Below, in pieces: positions 44,501 to 52,562 of a DNA stretch of 64,000 nucleotides; the first letter of the stretch is position 1; each line of letters begins with the position of its first letter. Both the position numbers and the translations under genes were made by a program. The notes under the pieces were generated by a model that saw nothing but the letters and a program-made list of their open reading frames with translations, searched no databases and was not told where the DNA came from. This DNA is from Lysinibacter cavernae (GTDB taxonomy: Bacteria > Actinomycetota > Actinomycetes > Actinomycetales > Microbacteriaceae): contig NZ_JAAMOX010000002.1 of the NCBI RefSeq assembly GCF_011758565.1, positions 62,001 to 126,000 of the forward strand, written 5' to 3'.

Positions 44501-46397
44501 ACGTGACACCCTTAAGAACCGAATCTGCCGTCGCTCCAACGGGCCCAATAGCGGTTGGGGTCACGACAAGATTCTTCACATCACCAGGCGCAACGGCAGA
44601 CGAACTCCAGGCTGCCTTCGAGCGAATCAAGGCATCCGCGGTGCGAACAGATGCACCTGTGGGCGAATACGTGCCGTTGTAGGTCGACTGTACGCGCGGC
44701 GTCTCATCCGAGCCGTACTGCCAGAACCACGGAAGCAGCGTGTTAACCGCAAGATTTGCAGACGTTGACGGGCGAACAAACGGGCTCACAAGGCCGATGC
44801 CAGTGTTCGGCAGGATTCCATCCACCGTAATGAGCCTCACCGCAGTAGCCGAAGCAACCCCGTTTGGCAGCTGCTCGGGGGTTGAAACCCACGTCATCGA
44901 GTTCGGGTCGGTCGTCCGGCGTGCAGTATCGTCTGCAAACGGGTGATCTGAGTATTCGACTCGGTACGAGTCCACATGTGCAACGTCGGAATACCCGCGC
45001 CCGTAGAACGCGTCAACAAGCCCTGAAGCAAATTTCCGGACCTGGACCGGGCCCGTGAGCTGGTGAAGCTTCGGGTCCCAGGTCAGCATTCCCCACGCAT
45101 GAGAGGTTTCCGCGCCCGCGGTCACGCCGTTAAAAATGCCGGTCATCGAAACATACGGCTGGCCAACAACAACGTTCTCTTGGTTCATTGGATACCCGTG
45201 CGAATCACCGTACAGCGGGTCGTTGAGCTTATAGAGCGAAGCCCCAACCGTCGCCCCAAGCTGGGGCTGATCGGTTCGAGTGACGGTTTCACGAACGCAC
45301 GCAAGTTGCTTGCTGTTCAGCAGCGGCGCAGTTGGACACACGTATGTTGGTTCCTGGCCGGGGGCGTAGCCATCGCCAAAGTTCGATACGCCACTCGCCG
45401 ACACCGGGTCAAAGCCAGAAACATGAACGGCCAGCGGGGTGGGTACGTTGATTGGAATGCCGGGATCGTACGGCGTCCAAATGCTGATGGCAATCTGATA
45501 TGTGCTCATGAAGTCCGTCGGCGCAAGTGTGCTTACGGTTGCGTTGAGCAACCCCTGGGCCTGGCCAGAGACCGTTATCTTGGTGAGCCCTCCGGGGGTT
45601 GCAGGATGTTCAACAGCGACGCTCCCCCTGTCCAAGCTTTCTCGCGCGGCAATCACTTTTCCGTGTTCAGGGACGGCGACAAAGAACGAGTAGCTTGGAG
45701 CGAGCCCCTCGTAGCCCTTAAAATTTCCTGAGGCGGGCTTCGGTGCACCAATCAGGGCAAACACTCCCTGGCTGACGCCCTGCTTTCCGTCCTGTACGAC
45801 GGGCATATTTGCCCATCCGGTATACAGCCGCAGTTCAGTCTTTGGAACAGCAGAAACGGTAATGGCAGGGGCGGTAGCGCTCACCCCACCGACCGAGACG
45901 GTTGGTGCAACCGTCTCTCCATTTCCCGCGTGGTCAACCCAGGCACGAATCTTAAACGACTCGTTGATTCCGGTTACCGTTCGATTGCACCTTAGCGTGC
46001 GTTTGTCCGAGCTCAAGGTTCCACCTCCAACACCCGTACAAACGGTGTTTGCGGACGCCGTCACATCCCACACCATGCCGTTTGGCAGCTGTGCCGTGTA
46101 CGCCGCATCCCCAAGCGAAGCGAACGAAGACGCCACGAGGTACTCGACCTGATCAACAGAGCGAACAACACCGTTCAACTCGCCACTATCGTGACCTGGC
46201 GCGTCGTCGGCGTCAAAGGGGCCGGTCCCGTCAAAGCTCACGGACACACCCACCTGTGATACGACCGCCTCGACCGCAAACGCTGGAGTGCTGCCAGCAA
46301 ACACGCCGGTTGCGGCAAGGAGCCCAGCAAGCCCAACGGAAACGATCGAGCGACGTATGCGCGCTGTACGCGAAGCCCCAACTTCTACAAATCCCAC
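41529..46397 (-). CDS. Cassette 3 surface protein: secreted, LAVTG cell-wall anchored, Ig/cadherin-like repeats
   Basis: A 1,622-residue paralogue. Signal peptide ending AFA (about residue 38); unknown N-terminal region with SNFGDGYAPG and PWFWQYGSDE; DUF11-like segment (FVDLLPYNGD, near 800); SdrD-B-like domain near 966 (YRDNDFSG); five Ig/cadherin-like repeats from about 1057; a Gly/Pro/Ser linker; LAVTG near 1582; a membrane helix; and an Arg-rich tail. The frame is open 22 codons upstream; GTG 46397 with TTTTGGGGAG before it matches the paralogues. Probably attached to the cell wall by a class E sortase encoded elsewhere. Confidence 0.85.
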   Translation of the reverse strand: MGFVEVGASRTARIRRSIVSVGLAGLLAATGVFAGSTPAFAVEAVVSQVGVSVSFDGTGPFDADDAPGHDSGELNGVVRSVDQVEYLVASSFASLGDAAYTAQLPNGMVWDVTASANTVCTGVGGGTLSSDKRTLRCNRTVTGINESFKIRAWVDHAGNGETVAPTVSVGGVSATAPAITVSAVPKTELRLYTGWANMPVVQDGKQGVSQGVFALIGAPKPASGNFKGYEGLAPSYSFFVAVPEHGKVIAARESLDRGSVAVEHPATPGGLTKITVSGQAQGLLNATVSTLAPTDFMSTYQIAISIWTPYDPGIPINVPTPLAVHVSGFDPVSASGVSNFGDGYAPGQEPTYVCPTAPLLNSKQLACVRETVTRTDQPQLGATVGASLYKLNDPLYGDSHGYPMNQENVVVGQPYVSMTGIFNGVTAGAETSHAWGMLTWDPKLHQLTGPVQVRKFASGLVDAFYGRGYSDVAHVDSYRVEYSDHPFADDTARRTTDPNSMTWVSTPEQLPNGVASATAVRLITVDGILPNTGIGLVSPFVRPSTSANLAVNTLLPWFWQYGSDETPRVQSTYNGTYSPTGASVRTADALIRSKAAWSSSAVAPGDVKNLVVTPTAIGPVGATADSVLKGVTLKVTLDSVCTEPVWSAVKLMDGYKSHTPADFGPDGIACTSDDGSPAQVVFALGDIVAPAGPIGPLPIQGHASPLQPISIPVAFSPLTPSGTTYKATIVASASNDSSIESYEGKTNLTANAISQDRTEFASIMVQGVASFSGGKTAVTQHEGFANPHEEFSYTINWGNGTSDKVGRGTFVDLLPYNGDSRGTSGMPDGGFTVITAAASTSNTDVMGGVSVEYTTDPSADVAAALIREGNSDGHEGVNWKTGTVTSSATALRFVTEQEIDPGFAGSATITVSVDGLGVGGVLKNDFYGKTTEVNGDPNTVKTIVGAAELTLRSSAASLAGTVYRDNDFSGTVSDADTTWASGSQTLTISNEFGSFTTDIAANGTYDFGIIPGGDYAATLTDGQGWALVLPNPISIAIGDIRVAENLLFQEAVAVPTAVADTASTSAGQSVTVNVKKNDTWPNATAPAAQTAAVIAVGGEATYGTATLTTDGTLSYTASTVWPTEHDGAESYQDTITYVVTNAAGGTASATVTVTVYPSPVAANDSATVRDGKPTTLNVLSNDAGNSIAIVPGSVATAGDATASIVDGTVSVIPTHTWAVGEKTYETAIDYTIEDAFGQRSSATVTVTVQRAPVVTGQSNLTIASDGTATFSPAVLNPDVLEAGGVAVASKPKGSTVVVGDDGSITFVPGTAGVGEHTFTVDYTDNLGQTTTHTFTVTVYEALAGVADEATVRSDTASTLNVLVNDRGDALQLVDAGSSWTIDPATAANAGSVTIVNGSLEYTPFGTYQWAESELSYAETLSYVVEDAHGKRETVTVVVTVIRPPSGVDRHLTVEPEFEKVIFDPIGEATGTGIVPLADSDIVADPAHGVVEILGGVVHYVPTPGFVGDDTFVVRMTDVVGQTTEVRYTVTVLAADAPAPTAPGTGGESAKPQPGGPVTENPSDRLTDPETSGSRDAGARGLAVTGTGATSGWTVTALAFAMMLGLSLVAQQRLRRAEADRVS

Positions 46398-46710
46398 GAA
46401 AAACTCCCCAAAAGTTTCTATTTTTGCCGCGCACAGGTCCGCCGCGCTTCGGCCGCCGAACATCGGCTACGTAACAAGATACGAGCGCACTCGATTTGCT
46501 TACGCGCCGACCAATATTCGTTCAGATTCCCCCAAAACTGGACCTCGTGCATAGAAGAGTCGTCAACTACGGTCCAGCTATTCCCGCCAAAACCTCGGCG
46601 GGGCCCCAGCACGGCAATGACGCGTTCTTGTGATTTCTCGAACGCGCTGAGTACACACAAAACGACCCGCCAGCCCAGAGGGGGCTGGCGGGTCGCAGGT
46701 CAAGCGGTTG
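46398..46710. promoter_or_regulatory. Intergenic region upstream of cassette 3
   Basis: No gene is supported. On the cassette side it contains TTTGGGGGA on the minus strand (46536-46528), a copy of the box found just before the GTG starts of these surface genes, and a likely leader of more than 100 bases. On the other side it contains the strong terminator of the exporter gene. A weak ECF-like GGAAT...CGAC pair near 46560-46595 is too poor to call. Confidence 0.35.
46664..46694 (-). terminator. Rho-independent terminator of the PadR/DHA2 exporter operon
   Basis: Perfect 13-base arms GACCCGCCAGCCC (46664-46676) and GGGCTGGCGGGTC (46682-46694) with a five-base loop, followed on the minus strand by GTTTTGTGTG. 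It begins 16 bases after the exporter stop and insulates the surface cassettes from it. Confidence 0.88.
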
Positions 46711-48219
46711 TTATCTTGAGGTCGACTCCACAACAGGAACCGAACCGGTAGGGGCGCCCCAACCCGCCGCAACAGGTTTTGGCTTCTCAAAAAACGCGAC
46801 AAACACTGCACCAAGGATCGCCGCGGCGGCCGGCAGCAGCAGGGACTGTGACATCGCCGTCGCGAAGCCCTCATGTAGCACTTCCGGCAGCACACCGCTC
46901 ATCTGGAAATCACCAGAGGCAGCGGCGCCGGGCGCGTGCGGCAGCTCAGCTGCCAGTCGCGACTGAATCAGGGCCGCGATGGATGCGCTTCCCAGCACCG
47001 CACCAACCTGACGTGTTGTGTTGTAGACACCAGAGCCGGCACCAGCCTGTGACGGCGGCAGGTTTCGTGTGGCCGTGCTTGAGAGCGGTGCCCACACACC
47101 CGCGTTCGCGACTCCAAGTACCGCGCTCGGAATGAGCAACATCCAGATGCTGATGTCGGGTGAAAGCATCTTCGAGTAGAGGAAGAGCGAGACTCCCAAC
47201 AGGGTAAGGCCAACAACCGCAACGTTGCGAGGGTTCGTGCGGTCGATCAGGCGCCCGGCAAACGGCGCAAGCACACCAGAGAGGATGGCCATTGGCGCAA
47301 GCATCAACGCGGACTGCGTTGGCGTCAGGCCACGCACCATCTGGAAGAAGAAGACAAGGGGCATCGACATGCTCGTGATGGCAAAACCTACAGTGGTAAT
47401 TCCGAGGTTTGCGAGGGAGAAGTTGCGGTCGCGGAACAGCTTGAGCGGTAGCAGCGGCTCACCCTTGTTGAATGCCTGCCAGACCACAAATCCGGCGAGA
47501 ACCACGATGCCCGCGATGATGAGACCCCACACCGAGATAGGCCCGACGATGGTGCCCCAGTCGTAGCTTTCGCCTTCCTGAATGCCAAAGACCAGCAGGA
47601 ACATGCCGACGGCGCTGAGCACGATGCCGAGCCAGTCCATCCGGTGGGTGTGCGTCTTGAGCTTTGGCACGAGGCGCCACGCAAGCACAAAGGCGACGAT
47701 ACCGACGGGCACATTGATAAAGAAGATCCATTCCCAACCAAAACCGTCAACAAGCACGCCGCCGAGGATGGGCCCAACCAGCGTTGCCATACCAGCGGTC
47801 GCGCCCCACAGCCCCATTGCCGGTCCGCGCTTGTCCGGCGGGAAGAGCCTGGTGATGACGGCCATCGTCTGCGGCGTCATCATTGCCGCCCCAAGACCCT
47901 GCAGCACTCGAGCGGTGATGAGCATCGTAATATCGGACGAAAGACCGCACCACGCCGACGCCCCCGTGAACAGCACGAGCCCAACAAGATAGAGGTTCTT
48001 TGGCCCGAATCGATCTCCAAGCCGTCCGGTCACGAGGAGCGGCACGGCGTAGGCAAGCAGGTAGGCACTCGTCACCCAAATGACCGAGTTAATGTCGGCA
48101 TCGAGCCCCTTCATAATCGAGGGGTTTGCGACCGACACAATTGTGGTGTCGATCAAAATCATGAAGAATCCAACGACCAGCGCCCACAGGGCTGGCCAGG
48201 GTTTTACTTCTTTTGTCAT
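46711..48219 (-). CDS. DHA2-family MFS multidrug exporter (EmrB/QacA type)
   Basis: A 502-residue protein with about 14 membrane helices. DTTIVSVANPSI in helix 1, GRLGDRFGPKN in the first loop and the Gly-rich motif C (GPILGGVLVDGFGW) identify the DHA2 drug-proton antiporters. It starts inside the stop of the PadR gene (ATGA), so regulator and pump are made together. It is clearly different from the DHA2 pump at 15.8-17.4 kb. The substrate is unknown; PadR-linked pumps usually export antibiotics or phenolic acids. Confidence 0.9.
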   Translation of the reverse strand: MTKEVKPWPALWALVVGFFMILIDTTIVSVANPSIMKGLDADINSVIWVTSAYLLAYAVPLLVTGRLGDRFGPKNLYLVGLVLFTGASAWCGLSSDITMLITARVLQGLGAAMMTPQTMAVITRLFPPDKRGPAMGLWGATAGMATLVGPILGGVLVDGFGWEWIFFINVPVGIVAFVLAWRLVPKLKTHTHRMDWLGIVLSAVGMFLLVFGIQEGESYDWGTIVGPISVWGLIIAGIVVLAGFVVWQAFNKGEPLLPLKLFRDRNFSLANLGITTVGFAITSMSMPLVFFFQMVRGLTPTQSALMLAPMAILSGVLAPFAGRLIDRTNPRNVAVVGLTLLGVSLFLYSKMLSPDISIWMLLIPSAVLGVANAGVWAPLSSTATRNLPPSQAGAGSGVYNTTRQVGAVLGSASIAALIQSRLAAELPHAPGAAASGDFQMSGVLPEVLHEGFATAMSQSLLLPAAAAILGAVFVAFFEKPKPVAAGWGAPTGSVPVVESTSR

Positions 48220-48827
48220 TCGTTGTCCTTAGTACTGCGTTGTGGGTGTTGAAGAGCGGCGGATTCCCATGGCAGATCGCCACGTTCAATCTCGCCAAGA
48301 ATGTTCTGGAGCCAGGCAACCTCGGCCAGCATCGTCGCCCGAACATACTCCGCGCTCAACCAGTAACGCCTGGCGAGCCCTCGTTGTTCCAGGCGTTCGA
48401 TTTGTTCCTCAACCGAACTGAGGTCCGATTGCCTCTGCTCCAGCCGAGATCCAAGCAGCTTCAGCACCGTCTCCCTGTCGAGCACATGGGCCTCGCCAAT
48501 CGCTACCGGAAATTGGGGAAACTCGTGATGAGGGGTGCCGAGCATGCCGGCAATCCGCTCACTGAGCGCGCCGCGTCCCTCAACGGTGATCTCGTATGTG
48601 GTCCGCTCCGGGCGGTTACCCTCTCTCTCGGTGCCAACAGCCCGCACAAAATCTGCTTGGACGAGCCGGTCAACCGTGTGGTACAGAGACCCCGGCCGTA
48701 CTTTCACAAGCTGATCCTGTGATCGCTGGATAAGGAGCTGATACATCTCGTAGGGATGCATCGGGCGTTCCGCGAGGAGGGCTAGAGACGCGACCGCAAG
48801 CGGCGTGAGGGATGAGACGGCAGGCAT
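48216..48827 (-). CDS. PadR-family transcriptional regulator
   Basis: A 203-residue regulator. The N-terminal winged helix (about 10-85) has the PadR hallmarks HPYEMYQLL and GSLYHTVDRL, and the C-terminal helices (about 95-195) form the dimer part (PadR C-terminal domain, Vir-like). GGAG lies six bases before ATG 48827. It is the first gene of a two-gene operon with the exporter and should repress it until a toxic ligand binds; a dyad overlapping its promoter is the likely operator. Confidence 0.92.
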   Translation of the reverse strand: MPAVSSLTPLAVASLALLAERPMHPYEMYQLLIQRSQDQLVKVRPGSLYHTVDRLVQADFVRAVGTEREGNRPERTTYEITVEGRGALSERIAGMLGTPHHEFPQFPVAIGEAHVLDRETVLKLLGSRLEQRQSDLSSVEEQIERLEQRGLARRYWLSAEYVRATMLAEVAWLQNILGEIERGDLPWESAALQHPQRSTKDNE

Positions 48828-48845
48828 GTATTACTCCATGAAGAT

Positions 48846-48887
48846 TATTCCTTATGGAATATACGCCCACGGAATAGGTTCTGTCAA
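48846..48887 (-). promoter_or_regulatory. Promoter with overlapping dyad for padR-like gene and exporter
   Basis: On the minus strand TTGACA (48887-48882) and TATATT (48863-48858) are separated by 18 bases, a good housekeeping sigma promoter. The dyad TATTCC-ATAA-GGAATA (48846-48861) overlaps the -10 box and start region, so a bound PadR dimer would block it. A further GGAAT half-site lies at 48871-48875. Confidence 0.65.
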
Positions 48888-48902
48888 TCTCAGTACACAG
48901 CA

Positions 48903-48939
48903 ACGCGACAGCCCTTGGATACTCCAAGAACTGTCGCGT
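48903..48939 (-). terminator. Terminator hairpin after the flotillin gene
   Basis: Nine-base arms ACGCGACAG (48903-48911) and CTGTCGCGT (48931-48939) enclose a second stem CTTGG/CCAAG and a five-base loop. It begins 25 bases after the flotillin stop on the minus strand. No long T-run follows. Confidence 0.65.
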
Positions 48940-48963
48940 GACGTTGCGGCCGTCTGCTGTTGG

Positions 48964-50550
48964 CTATTTCTCGGTTGCTACACGCTTCGCCTTCACTGCC
49001 GCGGACGATTTCACGCTCTCGGCAGCCTGTTGAACAACGACAGCGCCAGTGGCCGCGGCACCGACGGCTGCTCCCGCAGCAGTACCCGCAGCGTTTCCGG
49101 CAACCGCGCCATTGAGCATTCCAACGACGTCAACCCCAACCGTTTCCTTCACCATCTCGAGGATGCCTTTGATGTTGCCCATTGCGTCACCGGCAACCTT
49201 GTTCGCTCCGTCTGCCGAAACCACCGTGAGGCTGTCGATCCCGCCAATCGCCTGCGCGTATTCGGAGGCGATAGCTGGCAGCATGTGAATGAGTTCTTGG
49301 GCAAGCACGGCTTGTGACTGTGTTTCGAGAGCATCGGCTCGCGCCTCGATTGCCGCAGCCTCTGCCGTACCCTTTGCCTGGATCGCGGCCGCTTCTGCGG
49401 TTCCTCGAGCGGTAATCGTTTTGGCTTCTGCCTCACCTTCGGCTACCAGCGCTTCGGCCTGGGAGATACGAGACGCACGCTCGGCGAGTCCTTCGCGCTC
49501 GATAGCCGCTGCCGCAAATTCGCGACGCTTCAGGTCAGCCTGCGCGGTCGCGATCTCGGCCTTCGCCCGCCCATCTGCGGCCGCAGCGATCGCTGACGCC
49601 TCGGCCTTTGCCATGGCCTCAACGCGGAACGCCTCCGCCTCGGCCACCGCACGCACGTCGGCGTTGAGCTTCTCTTTGCGCAGCGCTACCTCTTTTTGTG
49701 CGGTGAGCTCTTCTTGAGCAACAATCGCTTGGCGCTGGATGGCGTCTTCGAGCGGCTTTGCGGCACCGGCTTCGGCGAGGGCTTTATCGGTCTCAGCCTG
49801 GATGGCGGCCTCGCGAAGTTTCAGATCGCGGTTCTTATCGAGCAGCACCTTCTGGGCGCTAATCTTGGCTTCTTCTGATGCCTGGTGAGCTTCGGTCTCG
49901 GCGATGTCTGCGAGTTGGCGAACCTTTGCGGCCTCTGGCCGACCGATGTTTGAGATGTAGTCTGAGGCGTCGCGGATTTCCTGAATCTGAAGCGTGTCAA
50001 CAACGAGCCCTTGCTTTGTCAACGCCTCTTCTGCGGCCTCAAGCACGTTCCGCGCGACGACCGCACGGTCTCGAATGATCTGCAAAACCGTAAGCCCACC
50101 AATAATGGAGCGTAGGGAGCCAGAAAGCACTTCCTGCGTTGACTGATCAATCTCTTCAGAATAGGAGAGGAACCGCTGCGCTGCGGCTCGAATCATCTCT
50201 TGGGTTCCGCCAACTTTGACAACTGCAACGGCCTGGGCCTGAATCGTGATTCCGTCGGTCGTCTGCGCCTCCGTCACAATCATGAGTCGACGCGAACGCA
50301 GTGACATCACAAAGGCTTTCTGGACAAACGGCACAACAAAAACGCCGCCGCCGGTGACAACCTTCTGGCCAGACAGGTCTTGCGACGAGTTGCCAAGCTC
50401 ATCAACAGTCGTTCGGCCTTTGCCTCCCGTCACGATGATCGCTTCATCGGGCTTCGCAATTCGGTAACGCTTGATAATAACGGCCGCGATCAGCACGAGG
50501 GCGATCACGATCCCAAAGACGGCGATCAGCGCCGGGGTAAGCATAAACAC
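48964..50550 (-). CDS. Flotillin/SPFH-domain membrane protein
   Basis: A 528-residue protein with an N-terminal membrane helix (about 5-28), an SPFH/prohibitin domain (about 35-210) and a long coiled-coil region with the Ala/Glu repeats (AEAEAKTI, AEAAAIQAKG) that define flotillins, ending in a Gly/Ala-rich tail. It forms large membrane oligomers and organises lipid microdomains. The GTG at 50550 has AAAGGA seven bases before it; an ATG two codons later is possible. It follows the NfeD-like gene by 70 bases, the usual flotillin/NfeD pair. Confidence 0.9.
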   Translation of the reverse strand: MFMLTPALIAVFGIVIALVLIAAVIIKRYRIAKPDEAIIVTGGKGRTTVDELGNSSQDLSGQKVVTGGGVFVVPFVQKAFVMSLRSRRLMIVTEAQTTDGITIQAQAVAVVKVGGTQEMIRAAAQRFLSYSEEIDQSTQEVLSGSLRSIIGGLTVLQIIRDRAVVARNVLEAAEEALTKQGLVVDTLQIQEIRDASDYISNIGRPEAAKVRQLADIAETEAHQASEEAKISAQKVLLDKNRDLKLREAAIQAETDKALAEAGAAKPLEDAIQRQAIVAQEELTAQKEVALRKEKLNADVRAVAEAEAFRVEAMAKAEASAIAAAADGRAKAEIATAQADLKRREFAAAAIEREGLAERASRISQAEALVAEGEAEAKTITARGTAEAAAIQAKGTAEAAAIEARADALETQSQAVLAQELIHMLPAIASEYAQAIGGIDSLTVVSADGANKVAGDAMGNIKGILEMVKETVGVDVVGMLNGAVAGNAAGTAAGAAVGAAATGAVVVQQAAESVKSSAAVKAKRVATEK

Positions 50551-50620
50551 GAGGGTGTCCTTTCGGGGGTTCAGACAGGATGTGCGTCAGTGCAGGATAT
50601 TGGGTCGCACCGACAGTGGG

Positions 50621-51169
50621 TTAGGAACGGTCGCCGCTCCGTGCGGGCTCGACCATGACTGAGGTATCGCTGATCACCGCGACGATACGGACCTCTGCAC
50701 CGGCAAGCACGGGCTGCGCTGACCTGGCAGCCATCGTGACTCGTTCTCCGTGCCGCATAAATGAGATTTCTCCCATGCCGCCTTCGCCTGGCAGCGGCAA
50801 GATTACAAATGCTTGTTGCCCGATAATCGTGGCGGTGGATGTCGATGAGTTGGATTCCGCTGTGCGAAACACGCGCGTCATCCACCAGGCGAGTCCCCCT
50901 CCGACGCATCCTGAAGCGAGCCCGATCACGGCGCCAACGACGGGCGATGTTCCCGCACCGATTGCGGCAAAACTCGCAAAGCCAAAGATGGCAGCAAAGG
51001 CCGAGAGAGTGGTCAAGCTCAGCGGCCCATCGCCGATCTCGAAGGCATCAAAAATGCCACCGAGCAGCAACGAAATCACCAGGAGCAGAGCGCCAACACA
51101 GCCGATGATGAGGAAGACACCGCCGGCAACTAAGGTTCCGTCGAAGATGCTTGTAATCCAGTCACTCAT
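50621..51169 (-). CDS. NfeD-like/YqiJ-like membrane protein, flotillin partner
   Basis: A 182-residue protein with about three membrane helices (near 15-40, 52-75 and 78-100) and a C-terminal beta-rich OB-fold-like domain (about 112-178, containing GEISFMRHGERVTMAARS). This matches the short NfeD/YqiJ type encoded next to flotillin genes. It likely helps assemble or anchor the SPFH protein. It is the upstream gene of the pair and carries no protease domain, unlike long NfeD proteins. Confidence 0.75.
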   Translation of the reverse strand: MSDWITSIFDGTLVAGGVFLIIGCVGALLLVISLLLGGIFDAFEIGDGPLSLTTLSAFAAIFGFASFAAIGAGTSPVVGAVIGLASGCVGGGLAWWMTRVFRTAESNSSTSTATIIGQQAFVILPLPGEGGMGEISFMRHGERVTMAARSAQPVLAGAEVRIVAVISDTSVMVEPARSGDRS

Positions 51170-51252
51170 TGCAGAACTCTTTCGGAAGGTGCGGGGGTCA
51201 CTCAGGCGATAGGTTCAAGTCTAGTTTGTGAGCGGCGAACCGTTGACACAAC

Positions 51253-51286
51253 AAAAGGCCCGACACCTTACGGTGCCGGGCCTTTT
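51253..51286 (-). terminator. Terminator downstream of rplA
   Basis: Arms AAAAGGCCCG-x-CACC and GGTG-x-CGGGCCTTTT with a four-base loop and one mismatch lie 24 bases after the rplA stop, with a T-run on both strands. A classic intrinsic terminator that may also work for the opposite strand. Confidence 0.9.
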
Positions 51287-51310
51287 GGATACTTCTGACG
51301 AAGCTACTGC

Positions 51311-52000
51311 TTAGAACGCGTTAACGTCGAGGGGAATGCCAGGACCAAATGTGGTCGAGACGGCGCCCTTCTGAACGTAACGGCCCTTCGAGCTAGACGG
51401 CTTCAGACGGATGATCTCGTCAAGAGCTGCCTGGATGTTGTCGTTGAGCTGCTCCTGCGTGAACGAAGCCTTGCCAACGATGAAGTGTACGTTGGAGTGC
51501 TTGTCAACGCGGAACTCGATCTTTCCGCCCTTGATGTCAGTGACAGCCTTTGCGGGATCCGGGGTAACGGTTCCGGTCTTTGGGTTAGGCATGAGGCCAC
51601 GGGGACCAAGTACCTTACCAAGACGGCCAACCTTACCCATGAGCTCTGGGGTCGATACTGCCGAGTCGAATGCGGTGTATCCACCGGCAACCTTCTCGAT
51701 GAGCTCGTCTCCACCAACCTCGTCGGCTCCGGCAGCAATTGCGGCCTCGGCAGCGGCACCGGTTGCGAACACGATAACGCGTGCGACCTTACCGGTTCCG
51801 TGGGGCAGGCTGACGGTTCCACGAACCATCTGGTCTGCCTTACGTGGGTCTACACCGAGCTTGAGGGCTACCTCAACGGTGGAGTTGAACTTGGATGACC
51901 CGGTCTCCTTTGCGAGGGCTACTGCCTCGGAGGGGGTGTAGAACTTGCCGTCTTCGATTTTCTCGGCGGCAGCGCGGTACGCCTTTGATTTCTGTGCCAT
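51311..52000 (-). CDS. rplA: 50S ribosomal protein L1
   Basis: A 229-residue protein of normal L1 length. It begins [15 protein letters not shown] and contains the L1 signature near residues 120-140 ([20 protein letters not shown]) and the C-terminal FGPGIPLDV. It binds 23S rRNA in the mobile L1 stalk and usually represses its own operon by binding the mRNA. It follows rplK by 17 bases and ends at a strong terminator. Confidence 0.98.
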   Translation of the reverse strand: MAQKSKAYRAAAEKIEDGKFYTPSEAVALAKETGSSKFNSTVEVALKLGVDPRKADQMVRGTVSLPHGTGKVARVIVFATGAAAEAAIAAGADEVGGDELIEKVAGGYTAFDSAVSTPELMGKVGRLGKVLGPRGLMPNPKTGTVTPDPAKAVTDIKGGKIEFRVDKHSNVHFIVGKASFTQEQLNDNIQAALDEIIRLKPSSSKGRYVQKGAVSTTFGPGIPLDVNAF

Positions 52001-52017
52001 GTTATTTCTCCTCAGCC

Positions 52018-52446
52018 TTACTCGACCGTGATGCCCATGGAACGAGCGGTACCGGCAATAATCTTGGACGCAGCCTCAATGTCGTTTGCGTTGAGGTCAG
52101 CCTGCTTGGTCTCTGCGATCTGGCGAACCTGATCCATGCTGATCTTTGCGACCTTCACGGTGTGAGGGGTTCCAGATCCCTTTGCAACGCCAGCAGCCTT
52201 TTTGATGAGCTCGGCGGCAGGAGGAGTCTTGAGCACAAACGTGAACGAGCGGTCCTCGTACACGGTGATCTCAACCGGGATAACGTTTCCACGCTGTGAC
52301 TCGGTTGCGGCGTTGTACGCCTTGCAGAACTCCATGATGTTGACGCCGTGCTGACCCAGCGCAGGGCCAACGGGCGGTGCGGGGTTTGCGGCGCCGGCCT
52401 GGATCTGAAGCTTAATCAGACCCGAAACCTTCTTCTTGGGTGCCAT
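52018..52446 (-). CDS. rplK: 50S ribosomal protein L11
   Basis: A 142-residue protein with the usual N-terminal [20 protein letters not shown] and C-terminal L11 signature (near 125-140). It binds the GTPase-associated rRNA region, is the target of thiopeptides, and is needed for RelA activation. AAAGGAAAC precedes the ATG. It sits between nusG and rplA in the standard order. Confidence 0.98.
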   Translation of the reverse strand: MAPKKKVSGLIKLQIQAGAANPAPPVGPALGQHGVNIMEFCKAYNAATESQRGNVIPVEITVYEDRSFTFVLKTPPAAELIKKAAGVAKGSGTPHTVKVAKISMDQVRQIAETKQADLNANDIEAASKIIAGTARSMGITVE

Positions 52447-52562
52447 GATGTTTCCTTTACTTTGTCGAACGCTTTGCCCTTGCGAGCAAAACCCTCTCCC
52501 GGGAACACGGTATTTCCGTTTCCGGTTACTGCCGGCATAGTCCGACAGAAATCTCTATCTTA

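Noticed and set aside
26356-46397. Recombining or phase-variable repeat array
   Set aside because: The cassettes are related at protein level, but where I compared DNA by eye the match was only moderate with few long identical stretches, so recent gene conversion or switching is not supported here.
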